Part shown: positions 43,404-52,946 of the stretch, piece by piece | Position numbering within the stretch: position 1 is the stretch's first letter | How the letters are laid out: every line of letters begins with the position of its first letter | Assembly: GCF_000758545.1 (NCBI RefSeq) | Contig: NZ_CP009279.1 | Location: 2,542,001 to 2,606,000, forward strand | Reading direction: 5' to 3' | DNA from: Paenibacillus sp. FSL H7-0737 | GTDB taxonomy: Bacteria; Bacillota; Bacilli; Paenibacillales; Paenibacillaceae | Length of the DNA: 64,000 bases | The notes under the pieces: generated by a model | Databases searched by the model: none | The model's input: only the letters and a program-made list of their open reading frames with translations | What the model was told of the DNA's origin: nothing | Position numbers and translations under genes: made by a program

Positions 43404-43508
43404 TAGATTGACACATAACTGAGAGGCTTATCATAATTAGGGCTAAAAGTATTTATTCCCATTTTAGTAAAGTGGCTGATATAATTACAATAATGTATGA
43501 GATGTAGA

Positions 43509-43539
43509 AAGGGCATCCAAGTGGGTGCCCTTAAATTTT
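43509..43539 (+). terminator. Second hairpin before the kinase gene
   Basis: AAGGGCATCC pairs with GGGTGCCCTT (one G-U pair) and is followed by AAATTTT. It lies about 60 bases before the histidine kinase gene and could be a leader structure or a weak terminator. Confidence 0.5.
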
Positions 43540-43597
43540 GCCTCTAGAGAGGGTAGTATCCAAAAAAGGGTTAAATTAATATAGAAGTGGTGAATTC

Positions 43598-44827
43598 ATG
43601 AAAGAGTTTTACAGTCAGGTGAATCGAAAAATCTATTACATTGTAATGATATTAAACATTACCCTTATGATATCTGGATTAATACTGTCTACAACAGAGT
43701 TGAATGGGATTAATTTTGGATATATGGTACATTTTTTGTGCGTGATAATTCTATCCATTAGTTTATGGATCTATCCTAAGTATGAGACATATACCTTTAG
43801 AAAGATCATCATTCTTTTTGGATTTGCGTACTTCTATACGCTTTTCTTTTTATATCCTCAAACTTGGACCACCTATATTTTGATTTGCCTTATTCCTGCA
43901 CTTTCTATACTATTTTTCGATTTAAAATTGTTCTACTTTTCCTTTATTATAAATGGAATATTGATGGTAATTACTTTTAGTTATGTCATCTTCATTGATA
44001 AAGGTGCATTATATAGTTACTTACATCATGACATTATAGGCAACATTATAAATATAATAGCTGTTCAAGCATTATTATTTTTCATTTTCCATCTATCATT
44101 TAAACGGATGAAAAAGCAGCAACTGTATTATGAACAATTACAGCAATCCGAGCGGTTAAAGATGGTAGGACAATTAACAGCTGCTGTTGCACATGAAATA
44201 CGAAATCCTATAACCGTGGTTAGAGGTTTTTTGCAATTGTTCAAAGAGGACGATTCATTTGATGATTCTAAAAAAAGTAAGTTCAACTTAATGATTGATG
44301 AATTAAACACAGTAGAACAGATTATCTCTCAATTTCTTACCCTATCCAAACCGAATGGAGATCAAAGACTAGAGAAAGTAGATGTGAAGGATGTTCTTCA
44401 AAGTGTTACGGGTCTGCTTCATTCCTATGCCATGCTATCTGATAACCAAATCGATATAAAGGTAGAGGAAGATTGTTTTATTTCCATTAATAAAATTGAG
44501 TTTAAGCAGTTACTCATTAATATTATAAAAAATGCGCTAGAAGCCTCGGATGTAGGGAAATCCGTCTCAGTCATAGCAAATAGAAATAATAATTTTATCG
44601 AGATCATGATCACCGATGAAGGAAGTGGGATGTCCGAGGCTGAGGTTAAGTCGCTGGGCACGCCTTTTTATTCATTAAAAAGTAATGGAACCGGTTTAGG
44701 GTTAATGATTTGCTTTAATATTGTAGAAAAATATGGTGGGGAAATTTATTATAATAGCTCTAAAGGTAAGGGGACAACAGTTACTATTCGCTTTTTATCA
44801 GAATCGGGAGGGATCTATAATCATTAA
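43598..44827 (+). CDS. Orphan sensor histidine kinase (sporulation-kinase-like)
   Basis: A 409-residue membrane kinase. About six hydrophobic helices occupy residues 10-175 (MASE/KinB-like sensor). The HisKA domain carries LTAAVAHEIRNPITVVRGFLQLFK with the phospho-His near residue 200, and the HATPase domain has INIIKNALEASDVG (N box), ITDEGSGMSEAEV and SNGTGLGLMICFNIVEKYGG (G boxes). HEIRNP(I/L)T..RGFLQL is characteristic of Bacillus KinA-E-type sporulation kinases. No response regulator is adjacent, consistent with a phosphorelay kinase. The stop overlaps the following lipoprotein gene. Confidence 0.9.
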   Translation: MKEFYSQVNRKIYYIVMILNITLMISGLILSTTELNGINFGYMVHFLCVIILSISLWIYPKYETYTFRKIIILFGFAYFYTLFFLYPQTWTTYILICLIPALSILFFDLKLFYFSFIINGILMVITFSYVIFIDKGALYSYLHHDIIGNIINIIAVQALLFFIFHLSFKRMKKQQLYYEQLQQSERLKMVGQLTAAVAHEIRNPITVVRGFLQLFKEDDSFDDSKKSKFNLMIDELNTVEQIISQFLTLSKPNGDQRLEKVDVKDVLQSVTGLLHSYAMLSDNQIDIKVEEDCFISINKIEFKQLLINIIKNALEASDVGKSVSVIANRNNNFIEIMITDEGSGMSEAEVKSLGTPFYSLKSNGTGLGLMICFNIVEKYGGEIYYNSSKGKGTTVTIRFLSESGGIYNH

Positions 44828-45266
44828 GAGGCTATCCGCACTGATGCTGTCTGGAATAATCATAGTTCTTCTTGCTGCCTGCAATACAACTACCTATAAA
44901 CACAATTACACATTTACAGGAGAAGGAAAAGTATGGTCGGCTGAATATGTTCAAAAGGCAACAGAGAAGTTCATCGATAAAAAGGGTGAGAGACCAGATT
45001 ATGAAACCTCGCAGCAATCTACATTTGAGCTTAAATATAAAGGTGAGCAAACGGATCTTGATAAGATTAATTCATTTAAATATAGCTTCAAGGGAACATC
45101 AGGTGGAGGAAGTAAAACCTTAGAAGATGTCGAGGGAGTAAGAAAAAGTGAGCTGAAGTCCGAAAGAGGTGGAAGCGGGGCGTTTGAACACGAGGACTCG
45201 ATTATTAAGGTTGTTGTAGAGTGGGATGGGCAGAAGGATGAATTTGAACTGAAGGTACGTAAATAG
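44823..45266 (+). CDS. Small lipoprotein, apparent ATT start
   Basis: Read from ATT 44823, a 147-residue lipoprotein: MKRLSALMLSGIIIVLLAAC with lipobox LLAAC (Cys20) and a following TTTYKHNYTFTGEGKVWSAEY domain. The body is a charged beta-rich domain ending EWDGQKDEFELKVRK, not otherwise recognised. GGGAGGG (44806-44812) is 10 bases upstream. No ATG, GTG or TTG lies near that distance; the ATG at 44733 would add 30 residues overlapping the kinase gene and bury the signal peptide. The start codon overlaps the kinase stop (ATTAA), so expression is likely coupled. Confidence 0.75.
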   Translation: MKRLSALMLSGIIIVLLAACNTTTYKHNYTFTGEGKVWSAEYVQKATEKFIDKKGERPDYETSQQSTFELKYKGEQTDLDKINSFKYSFKGTSGGGSKTLEDVEGVRKSELKSERGGSGAFEHEDSIIKVVVEWDGQKDEFELKVRK

Positions 45267-45318
45267 TGGAGCATATATGAAAAAGATTCTTAAATTAAAG
45301 AAAGCAGGTTGAACATTT

Positions 45319-45762
45319 ATGGTCGTTATTAAAGAAATAGAATTGGAGTCTCTCCATGAACTTGGTGATTTATATCAGGAGCTGATGGATCAACCATCGG
45401 ATCTTAATAAACTAGAAGAAGTATTTAAAGTAATTAAGGCAGATCGTCGGTACATATTGTTGGGCGCTTTTGTGGACGGGGAGTTGATGGGGTCTTTGAT
45501 GGGGATTGTCTGTCATGACCTGGTAGGAGATTGCAAACCGTTTATGGTAATTGAGAATGTAGTAGTTTCATCGCGGGCCCGTCGTCAAGGTGTGGGTAAA
45601 AAACTAATGCTTGCCATTGAAGAAATGGCTCACGAGAGAGATTGCTTTTATATCATTTTAGTCTCTGGAGAGAAGCGTAAGGAAGCGCATATTTTTTATG
45701 AATCGTTAGGGTATAGAGATGAGAAGGTGGAAGGGTACCGGAAACATCTAAGTTCCCATTAA
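45319..45762 (+). CDS. GNAT family N-acetyltransferase
   Basis: A 147-residue acetyltransferase. Motif A is VIENVVVSSRARRQGVGKKLMLAIEEMA with the RRQGVG loop near residue 90; motif B is CFYIILVSGEKRKEAHIFYESLGYR. It resembles the aminoglycoside 6-prime N-acetyltransferase-like/YvbK subgroup, but the substrate cannot be named. AGGTTG upstream is a modest binding site. Followed 14 bases later by the DinB-like gene. Confidence 0.85.
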   Translation: MVVIKEIELESLHELGDLYQELMDQPSDLNKLEEVFKVIKADRRYILLGAFVDGELMGSLMGIVCHDLVGDCKPFMVIENVVVSSRARRQGVGKKLMLAIEEMAHERDCFYIILVSGEKRKEAHIFYESLGYRDEKVEGYRKHLSSH

Positions 45763-45776
45763 AAGGAGGTCTTGAT

Positions 45777-46247
45777 CTGCAAACATTCTTTCAATATAAC
45801 TGGATAGTTCGTGAACAATGGTACGAGTGGTGTGAGAGTATTTCTGAAGAAAAGCTACTTGGGGCACGTACTGGTGGTGTAGGCAGCATATTGAAGACTC
45901 TGTTTCATATTGTTGATGTGGAGTGGAGCTGGATTCAAGTGTTGCAAGGTAGACCGGATTTTCAGGAGGATTTCGAACATTACAAGTCTTTGCAGCAGGT
46001 AAGAGAACTAGATGCGAAATTCCGGCCCGATGTAGAGCCCTTTGTACTTTCTTGGCATGCGGGTTTGGAGCGGAATATTTTTGAGGATCACCTAGCGGAT
46101 GGCCGGATCGTGACAGATACTTGGGGTGAAGTGATGCGCCATGTGATCGCTCATGAAATTCATCATGTCGGACAGTTGTCTGTTTGGGCAAGGGAAATCG
46201 GGAACGAGCCAGTTTCTGCCAATTTGATTGGAAAAGGGCTCCGATGA
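45777..46247 (+). CDS. DinB family protein, apparent CTG start
   Basis: A 156-residue DinB/YfiT four-helix protein read from CTG 45777: (M)QTFFQYNWIVREQWYEWCESISEEKLLGARTGGVGSILKTLFHIVDVEWSWI, with metal ligands His (LFHIVDVE, about residue 43), and HEIHHVGQLSVWARE (two His near 130). GGAGG (45765-45769) lies 7 bases before CTG. No ATG, GTG or TTG occurs in frame until TTG 45891, which would delete helix 1 and part of the GG-containing loop. Bacillus DinB proteins are putative metal-dependent thiol transferases. It may be cotranscribed with the GNAT gene. Confidence 0.82.
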   Translation: MQTFFQYNWIVREQWYEWCESISEEKLLGARTGGVGSILKTLFHIVDVEWSWIQVLQGRPDFQEDFEHYKSLQQVRELDAKFRPDVEPFVLSWHAGLERNIFEDHLADGRIVTDTWGEVMRHVIAHEIHHVGQLSVWAREIGNEPVSANLIGKGLR

Positions 46248-46275
46248 TTCTGCAAACGACTGGGCATTGCGTATA

Positions 46276-47970
46276 TCATGAAGTACTGTCCCTGGAGAGC
46301 AGCGGCGGGAACCACAAATGACGAAGATCAACCCAGCCCTGACTATTGAAGCTTACGCCTCGGACCGAGGGGAGATAAGCAGTTTGGGTGGGTTTTTCAT
46401 ACAAGATGTGCAGATGATGTTCCTCAAGAAGACGGTTCTCGATCATACTAAAGCTCTCGGATCTAGCCTCAGGGTTAGGTTCTCGTGCAATGGTATAGAG
46501 CCAGCCTTCAATATCCGCACGAGTATGCGGTTCTATATGCTGGGAAAGAGTGAGATATAGATCAAATAAACGAAGCTGTTCATCCTCGTCACGAAATAAT
46601 GAAAAAACAATCAGGTCGGACTCCAGTCGGATCGGGCCCTTGAACTCCTCTGGAGACACGGAAACAACCGTACACGGATAACCTTGACGCTCTAGTTTAG
46701 CAGCAATACATTCAGCATCGTTAGCATATTGCGGAATGGTAGTTATTTGCAAGGTGACCTCATAGTCTTCCATTGACTTATGCGTTACAGACGATGACTC
46801 TTCTTTTAAACAGGATACGATCTTTGCCCGAAGAAGGGGGTCGCTAAGCGGTCCTTTTTTTTGTGTATTGCAGGTAACAAATTTACGGATGTAGGACTCT
46901 GAATGAATCCGACTCCAAGAAGAAGAATTGTTGGATGAAGGATTCTGAATCACATGAAAAGCCGAGCCAGTATCTGAGGAATCGGACGTAGTATCCCACG
47001 GAACATACATTATTTCGACTCGATCTAAATGAGCTCTTCCTAGAAAATAATAAGGAAAAACCTCCAGCACACAAGTGTCCTCATTCATGTCCACAACCTT
47101 AAATGGTCCTGTCCCCACAGGTCTGCGGCCAAAGCTAGGTTCGTCCATTCCTTCTAAATCACGCGGAACAATTGCCGCTCTACTCGTACACAAGAAAGGG
47201 AGGAATAGCTCATTGGGCTGTTTAAGTGTAATTTGAACGGTGGATGGGTTTAGTGCGATAACTTGCTGGATTTCTTTGAAAATATAGCTATAGAGTGTCC
47301 GCTTTGAGGTTTGCATCAGCCGTCCCAAGGAATAGACTACATCTTTTGCCGTCAGTACTTTTCCATGATGGAACAGCACTTCTTTGCGAAGAAAAAAAGT
47401 CCAAATCGTACGGCTCTCATCCACTTCCCAGGCATGAGCAAGACTAGGCACAATCTTATCCCGTTCCCCGCTGCGTCTCACTAATCCGTCGAAGACATGA
47501 CTGGAAACAAAAGACTCTGCCAATAGATTCATATGAAGCGGGTCGAAGGTATGTAGCTGCTGGGTGATGGGAAGCCGCAGGGTATCAATCTGTTTGTCAC
47601 TTCGGATTTCGGAATGATGACCAAAATAGGTCAGCAGCCAGCCTTGTAAAGTATCCTGCAGCGAGGAAGAGCTGGCATGGGTCTTGATGCCATCAATAGC
47701 TTTGTGAACATCTTTACGGCTGATAGCCTGCATCATGGATTGAAGCGCAATTTCTTCGGAAGGGACAAGGAACTGTAATAAGGATCGACTTCCACGTCCG
47801 CGCTTCGGCGTCCATTGGACCCATTCCAGCTGCATCATTTTATTCACAATATGCATGGCATTGCGGTGTGTACATCCGAAGGTCAAGGCTAGCTCATCCA
47901 TCGTAACTGAGATTTCTGTGACTCCCCCAAACTGTGAGTGCAGCTTTAAATATTGGCTATGCAGCTTCAT
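46276..47970 (-). CDS. SgrR-like regulator: HTH fused to solute-binding domain
   Basis: A 564-residue protein. Residues 1-110 form a winged HTH of the SgrR_N type (MDELALTFGCTHRNAMHIVNKMMQLEWVQWTPKRGRGSRSLLQFL). The remainder is a cytoplasmic SBP_bac_5-type oligopeptide-binding domain (TFDPLHMNLLAESFVSSHVFDGLVRR, LAHAWEVDESRTIWTFFLRKEVLFHHGKVLTAKDVVYSLGRL, GTGPFKV). In enterics SgrR senses sugar-phosphate stress; Firmicute homologues usually lie by transporter or permease genes, and their ligand is unknown. No signal peptide. AAAGGGA precedes ATG. Confidence 0.88.
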   Translation of the reverse strand: MKLHSQYLKLHSQFGGVTEISVTMDELALTFGCTHRNAMHIVNKMMQLEWVQWTPKRGRGSRSLLQFLVPSEEIALQSMMQAISRKDVHKAIDGIKTHASSSSLQDTLQGWLLTYFGHHSEIRSDKQIDTLRLPITQQLHTFDPLHMNLLAESFVSSHVFDGLVRRSGERDKIVPSLAHAWEVDESRTIWTFFLRKEVLFHHGKVLTAKDVVYSLGRLMQTSKRTLYSYIFKEIQQVIALNPSTVQITLKQPNELFLPFLCTSRAAIVPRDLEGMDEPSFGRRPVGTGPFKVVDMNEDTCVLEVFPYYFLGRAHLDRVEIMYVPWDTTSDSSDTGSAFHVIQNPSSNNSSSWSRIHSESYIRKFVTCNTQKKGPLSDPLLRAKIVSCLKEESSSVTHKSMEDYEVTLQITTIPQYANDAECIAAKLERQGYPCTVVSVSPEEFKGPIRLESDLIVFSLFRDEDEQLRLFDLYLTLSQHIEPHTRADIEGWLYTIAREPNPEARSESFSMIENRLLEEHHLHILYEKPTQTAYLPSVRGVSFNSQGWVDLRHLWFPPLLSRDSTS

Positions 47971-48082
47971 GGCTTAAGTCCCTTTCAGAAAATAGGAAAT
48001 TATTAAAAAATTCTTTCTCTTTTTTTTCTTATTTTATCACTTAGAATAAGGATAAGAAAGTAAGAATATGGGGGTGTTTACC

Positions 48083-49582
48083 ATGACCGATGAAACGGAG
48101 CTTAAGCTTAATCGATCACTTGCCGCTTTAATTGTTGCCTTCTTACTGGCGATTGTTCATCAGTTGTTGTTCTACGGAAAGTTGCCAGGTGTTTCTTATC
48201 CTATCTTCGTTTGTCTGTTTTATGTTTATATGCTTTATTACGCTAAGGCTAAAATGCGCAAACTGACCAAACTCAGTTATTTCTGGTTTGGAGCGATTTT
48301 TCTACTCTCGATGACCTATGTGTTGTTTCATAATCTTTTCTACTTTGGGTTGAACCTATTAGTAATCCCTGTGCTGATTTTATTACATATGACTTATTTG
48401 CTAAGTGATAAACGCCCCTCTTGGAGTCAATTCAGAATACTTTGGGATACACTAGAGCATTTGCTTCCCCAGAACTTTCGCCACTGGGGTACTGTGTTCA
48501 AGGACGTCAAAAGTAGCAGTGATAGTAAGGTGAAGGATGGACGCAAGCAAGTGCTGGGGAAAGTGTTTACAGGACTTGCGATATCTTTACCGATACTGCT
48601 TGTTGTGATTACCCTGCTGGCCTCGGCCGATGGTGTGTTTCATCATGTGCTAATATGGCTGCCAAATATGCTGGATCGAATTTCATTTGGTGAAATTATT
48701 GTACGGACGTTATGGGTACTCCTGATAGGCATGGGATTGTTCGGCTTAGTATGGGGCTATGTAGATTCGAAGGTCTATGACTGGAATGTGCAACCAAGGG
48801 AGTACGGACCTGTGCAGGCGCCTGTGACCTTTAAGGTTGATCCAGTAATTATGACGACAATTCTTATAGCCATTAACACGGTATATGTTCTGTTCGTATT
48901 CGTCCAATTTTCTTACTTGTTTGGAGCTTGGGAAGGGATGTTACCAGAGGGTAGTTCCTATGCTGATTACGCTCGTAGTGGATTCTTCGAGTTAATTATG
49001 GTGACCGCGATTAATTTCGTGATTCTAATGCTGGCATTGGGATCAGAAGGAAAGAGGGGAGGACTGCTCCAAAAAGTCATTAATATTATGCTGTATATCT
49101 TAGTTGGCTGTTCAACTGTCATGTTGTATTCTGCCTATACTAGACTAACCCTATATGAAGAGGCGTATGGATATACTACGATTCGTTTCATAGTTCATGC
49201 ATTTATGATATTTATGGGTTTGCTGTTGATTCTTGCAGCTGTACGGATTGTAGTGCCCCGTTTGCCGTTGGCTAAATGTTATATTGTGCTAGGTCTGATC
49301 TCTTATGTTGTTATGAACTATATAGGTATGGATGTCATTATAGCTAATAAGAATATGGAGCGTTATGAGGTGAGTGGTAAGCTGGATGCAGATTATTTGG
49401 TTGGTCTGTCACCGGAAGTCATCCCTTCTCTGATTAAGTTCAGTCGTAAGGAAGACGGGATGCTAGATCAATTTTTGAAAAACAAATGGTGGGACGGTGC
49501 TCAGCAAGAGCGGAAGTGGCAGTCCTTTAATTTCCCGGAATATCAGGCGCAGCGTGAGCTGGAGAAGTATTTTGCACAGTAA
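48083..49582 (+). CDS. DUF4173/DUF4153-like membrane protein
   Basis: A 499-residue protein with about eleven membrane helices and a soluble C-terminal tail of 65 residues (MERYEVSGKLDADYLVGLSPEVIPSLIKF). The order of segments and the DADYLVGLSPEVIP-type C-terminus match DUF4173 proteins. Function unknown. ATG 48083 is 6 bases after GGGGGTG; the ATG at 48068 is part of that site. It is followed closely by another small membrane-anchored gene in the same direction. Confidence 0.8.
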   Translation: MTDETELKLNRSLAALIVAFLLAIVHQLLFYGKLPGVSYPIFVCLFYVYMLYYAKAKMRKLTKLSYFWFGAIFLLSMTYVLFHNLFYFGLNLLVIPVLILLHMTYLLSDKRPSWSQFRILWDTLEHLLPQNFRHWGTVFKDVKSSSDSKVKDGRKQVLGKVFTGLAISLPILLVVITLLASADGVFHHVLIWLPNMLDRISFGEIIVRTLWVLLIGMGLFGLVWGYVDSKVYDWNVQPREYGPVQAPVTFKVDPVIMTTILIAINTVYVLFVFVQFSYLFGAWEGMLPEGSSYADYARSGFFELIMVTAINFVILMLALGSEGKRGGLLQKVINIMLYILVGCSTVMLYSAYTRLTLYEEAYGYTTIRFIVHAFMIFMGLLLILAAVRIVVPRLPLAKCYIVLGLISYVVMNYIGMDVIIANKNMERYEVSGKLDADYLVGLSPEVIPSLIKFSRKEDGMLDQFLKNKWWDGAQQERKWQSFNFPEYQAQRELEKYFAQ

Positions 49583-49606
49583 AGGTTAGAAGAAGGTGAG
49601 AGGAAA

Positions 49607-50131
49607 GTGAGAAAGAAGCCATTTAGTAACGGCTGGTTATTTATCATCATTTTTATTACGGTAGGTTTAAGTTATGGGATCTATCATATTTATTTATACA
49701 ATGCCCCAAGACAAAGTCATTACTCTCGCGTATCCAGCAGCAATCTAGAGCAGGAACGTCTGGGAGGCATCCAGCTGCTTCAGAGTCTCGAATCGCTCAC
49801 CCAGGCACCTAAACCACGTGATGATATTGAACGGTATCAATATTATCATTTGGACAACGAAACAACAGTAGCCACAGCGCGTGGTGACGATAAAATCATT
49901 CTAATTAGCGTCTATTCAGATCTGAAGATGAGTACTGCCAGAGGTATTCACGTGGGGTCTTCTACAGATGATGTGATTGAAGCTTATGGCTCTTCTTATT
50001 ATAAAAGAGGGGAACAAGGGGCTGATATTATCGGGTATGTGGATAAAATCAATCATCGGAATTTAGAATTTTGGTTACAAGATCAGAAAGTGAATATGAT
50101 CCGATATAGTGTGGACTCTGTTGTGATGTAA
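49607..50131 (+). CDS. Membrane-anchored hypothetical protein
   Basis: A 174-residue protein with an N-terminal anchor (WLFIIIFITVGLSYGIYHIYLY, residues 10-31) and an extracytoplasmic domain. The motif TARGIHVGSSTDDVIEAYGSSYYKR resembles the beta-lactamase-inhibitor-like/SmpA-type fold in which G(I/D)xxG.S..DV...YG recurs. Function unknown. GTG 49607 follows AGAGGAAA and lies 24 bases after the DUF4173 gene, so the pair is probably an operon. Confidence 0.75.
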   Translation: MRKKPFSNGWLFIIIFITVGLSYGIYHIYLYNAPRQSHYSRVSSSNLEQERLGGIQLLQSLESLTQAPKPRDDIERYQYYHLDNETTVATARGDDKIILISVYSDLKMSTARGIHVGSSTDDVIEAYGSSYYKRGEQGADIIGYVDKINHRNLEFWLQDQKVNMIRYSVDSVVM

Positions 50132-50204
50132 GATGTTTTGGGATATCCTTACAAGCATAAACGCCTTCGGCTTCCTTATAAGGTCGGTAAGTGGTTAAGC
50201 GAGA

Positions 50205-50250
50205 AATATAAGAAATATTGTATTGTGTGAAACTTATACTTTCTTATATT
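50205..50250. repeat. Perfect 11-bp inverted repeat upstream of the Crp/Fnr gene
   Basis: AATATAAGAAA (50205-50215) and TTTCTTATATT (50240-50250) flank 24 bases. They could be an operator or two half-sites for a dimeric regulator, or a stem. No ORF overlaps. Confidence 0.6.
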
Positions 50251-50253
50251 ATT

Positions 50254-50277
50254 AAAAAGGACATATGTCCTTTTTTT
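50254..50277 (+). terminator. Palindromic terminator-like hairpin
   Basis: AAAAAGGACATATGTCCTTT is self-complementary and continues into a T run; it precedes the Crp/Fnr gene by about 50 bases and probably ends the upstream operon. Confidence 0.65.
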
Positions 50278-50329
50278 GTGGGGTATTCTAAATTACACTT
50301 ATTTGAGCAAACAATAGAGGGGGCACCAC

Positions 50330-51028
50330 ATGCAAACGATAAATGACCGTGAAGCTGTCCGTGCCTTGGCAGTGAAGAACGGTCTGGACGGAATTTTTAG
50401 CCCGCTAGTCACGTATAAAATGGAATTGAGACGTTATACGGATGAAGAGAAGCTGTGTTTGGTAGGCGATCAGTTGGATGGGATGTTCATATTGGTTGAG
50501 GGCAAGCTCAAAATTCAGACACTGCTGCCGAACGGCAAATCTATGCTGGTGCGGTTTACAAATCCGATATCAGTGATTGGGGATGTGGAGCTGCTTCATC
50601 GCTTTCCTGTCAAGAATCAAGTGGAGTCTGTGGGTGAGAGCTTGATTCTTTTTGCCGGGAGAAGATTACTGCTGAGAGAGCTTGAGGAAAATACAGCTTT
50701 GTTACGTTTTCTCGTAGGGGAACTTAGTCACAAATTGCATACGCTCGGTCAAGCCTCCGCACTTAACCTGTTGTATCCGGTCGAGAATCGATTTGCCAGC
50801 TATTTGATGTCTTTATTCGCCGATAAAAACGGTGACCGACGTGTGGAGGAGATTCGGACCTCAAGCCTTATAGAGACAGCAGAGTTGCTAGGTACAAGTT
50901 ATCGGCATCTTAACCGGATCGTGCGTCGGTTCATTGATGAAGGAATTATTACACGAAATCGTGGACGCCTAAGCATACTGGACGAAGGGAAGCTCGCGGA
51001 GCTGGCGAACGGAAATTTATACGAATAA
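50330..51028 (+). CDS. Crp/Fnr family regulator, YeiL-like
   Basis: A 232-residue regulator. The N-terminal cNMP-binding-type barrel includes LCLVGDQLDGMFILVEGKLKIQTLLPNGKSMLVRFTNPISVIGDVELLH near residues 40-90, and the C-terminal winged HTH is SSLIETAELLGTSYRHLNRIVRRFIDEGIITRNRGRLSILD. It resembles YeiL, a stationary-phase regulator, but lacks a clear cluster of Cys for Fe-S binding. No cAMP-binding Arg pattern is evident. GAGGGGG lies before ATG. Its own terminator follows. Confidence 0.88.
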   Translation: MQTINDREAVRALAVKNGLDGIFSPLVTYKMELRRYTDEEKLCLVGDQLDGMFILVEGKLKIQTLLPNGKSMLVRFTNPISVIGDVELLHRFPVKNQVESVGESLILFAGRRLLLRELEENTALLRFLVGELSHKLHTLGQASALNLLYPVENRFASYLMSLFADKNGDRRVEEIRTSSLIETAELLGTSYRHLNRIVRRFIDEGIITRNRGRLSILDEGKLAELANGNLYE

Positions 51029-51038
51029 AAAGATCTCT

Positions 51039-51090
51039 AAAGACCATTAGTTCCAGCCTTGGGCCGGACGTAGAGGTCTTTTTGTTTTTT
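51039..51090 (+). terminator. Intrinsic terminator
   Basis: AAAGACC pairs with GGTCTTT, with inner TCCAGCC/GGCCGGA, followed by a T run. Confidence 0.75.
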
Positions 51091-51192
51091 TAAGCGAACA
51101 TTCAGTTCAAATTCAGAGTGGCTTAAGGGAACGATAGTAGGATAAAAGTACCAATTAGAAACCTACTATACATATAGAGATGAGGAACAACG

Positions 51193-52887
51193 ATGTTCAG
51201 AAATATCCGCGGAAAAATGATATTGGGATTTACTGCTGTGATTGTGGTCTTTCTAGTGGCAATAGCAGGAAATACATGGTTTCAAGGAAAGGCTACGATG
51301 CTGACGGATCAGGTCAATCGCAACTGGAACAAGCTGTCGCTTGTACAGGGATTAACGGATAAAATTCGTACGGCAGATGAGCTAGGGGCTCGTTATGTGA
51401 TGAGCAACACAGAGGCTGAGCGGAAATCATATCTGTCTAAGTACGAAGAGACGCTCCCATCGATTGAGAATGCCATCAAGGAGCTGGAGAGTGTTAGATT
51501 AAGTGAAGAAGAACTAAAGGGTGTAACGGAGCTGAAGGGGAAATGGAATGATTATTTGATCGTTTTGAAGGAAGCCTTCGCCTTAGCCAAGGACGGAAAC
51601 TTCCCGGAAGCGCAGAAGAAGTTTACCAATTTATCTTTAGATGCAATGATTGAATCTCAGATTGTATTCCAGAGCATGCTCATGGAGGAAATACAGAACG
51701 GGCAGAGTCAAGCAGAAGCCCATCGTAATAACGCTATGATTACTAGCTTTGGTGTGACCGGATTATCGGTTGTTCTTGCCCTAATTCTTGCACTATTAAT
51801 ATCTGGACGAATTATTAAACCACTTCGGGATGTGAACACACAGCTGAAGGAGATTGCAGATGGAGATGCCGATCTTACTCGCAAGCTAAACGTCCGGTCA
51901 AAAGATGAGATAGGTGAACTGGCGTTTAATTTTAATAAAATGACAGAAAATTTGGGCTCGATGATTGAACAAGTGAAGCTATCGGCGAATAGTCTCGCGA
52001 ATTCCTCTACAAATCTTACCTCGGATAGTGGAGTGACAGCAGGAGCGACAGAACGAATATCGGATATTATGGGTGAAGTAGCTTCGGGAACTGCTAAACA
52101 GATGAATGATCTACAGACCAATACAATAACAATTTCAGAAATATCGATTGGAATCGGTCAAATTGCCTCCAGTGTTCAGGATATTTCTGAAGCCTCGCAT
52201 CGTTCTGCGTCGTTTGCTATTGCCGGAGATGAATCACTTCTGGCGGCAGGTCAGCAGATGGAATCCATTAATCGATCTATACATTCTTTGTCACAGCAAG
52301 TCCAAGGCTTTGTAAATCGATCACAGGAAATTGGCGGTGCTGTAGGAGTTATAAAAGGGATCGCTTCGCAAACGAATATGCTGGCGTTAAATGCGACTAT
52401 TGAGGCAGCCCGCGCGGGTGAGCAAGGGAGAGGCTTCGCTGTAGTTGCCGACCAGGTTCGTAAGCTGGCAGAGCAATCCGCAGAATCCGCTAATCAAATT
52501 GCGGAAATGGCGAGCGGGATTCAAAGTGAAGCAGATAATGCGATGAAGGTTATGATGAGTAGTATGAGTGAAGTAAGGGGAGGCACGGAGATTATTCAGC
52601 AGGCTGGACGTTCCTTTGGTGAGATTCGGTTATCTATAGATTCACTAGCCGAGCAGGTTCAGGAAGTATCCGGAGCTGTGGAAGAGATAACAGCAGCTAC
52701 GGAAGAGATTGTGGAATCGCTTCGAAGTGTTACGACAATTGCAGAAACGACTGCAGCGAGTACACAACATGTGTCGGCAGCCTCACAAGAGCAAAGGGCT
52801 TCGGTGGAACAAATTGCTTCCTCTGCAAGTGAATTAAACTTAATGGCTCATGGACTACAGGGGCTGGTAGCTAGATTTAATGTATAA
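51193..52887 (+). CDS. Methyl-accepting chemotaxis protein
   Basis: A 564-residue chemoreceptor. TM1 spans residues about 9-28, then a helical four-helix-bundle-type sensor of about 155 residues ([20 protein letters not shown]), TM2 ([20 protein letters not shown]) near 188-208, HAMP to about 260 ([28 protein letters not shown]), and the cytoplasmic signalling hairpin with the tip [35 protein letters not shown] near 395. Adaptation-helix Glu/Gln pairs flank it. The ligand is unknown. It is an isolated receptor gene with GAGG 7 bases before ATG. Confidence 0.95.
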   Translation: MFRNIRGKMILGFTAVIVVFLVAIAGNTWFQGKATMLTDQVNRNWNKLSLVQGLTDKIRTADELGARYVMSNTEAERKSYLSKYEETLPSIENAIKELESVRLSEEELKGVTELKGKWNDYLIVLKEAFALAKDGNFPEAQKKFTNLSLDAMIESQIVFQSMLMEEIQNGQSQAEAHRNNAMITSFGVTGLSVVLALILALLISGRIIKPLRDVNTQLKEIADGDADLTRKLNVRSKDEIGELAFNFNKMTENLGSMIEQVKLSANSLANSSTNLTSDSGVTAGATERISDIMGEVASGTAKQMNDLQTNTITISEISIGIGQIASSVQDISEASHRSASFAIAGDESLLAAGQQMESINRSIHSLSQQVQGFVNRSQEIGGAVGVIKGIASQTNMLALNATIEAARAGEQGRGFAVVADQVRKLAEQSAESANQIAEMASGIQSEADNAMKVMMSSMSEVRGGTEIIQQAGRSFGEIRLSIDSLAEQVQEVSGAVEEITAATEEIVESLRSVTTIAETTAASTQHVSAASQEQRASVEQIASSASELNLMAHGLQGLVARFNV

Positions 52888-52891
52888 GGCG

Positions 52892-52946
52892 AGCTTCGGA
52901 GAGTTGAGGGGGAATCCCAGTGCTCTCTGGAGCTTTCTTTTTTTAT
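52892..52946 (+). terminator. Intrinsic terminator of the chemoreceptor gene
   Basis: AGCTTCGGAGAG pairs with CTCTCTGGAGCT (two wobble pairs), followed by a T run. Confidence 0.8.

Noticed and set aside
45748..46191. 147-residue minus-strand ORF over the DinB gene
   Set aside because: Composition is unlike a protein (His, Pro, Ser-rich shadow), with no ribosome binding site; the plus frame encodes a clear DinB.
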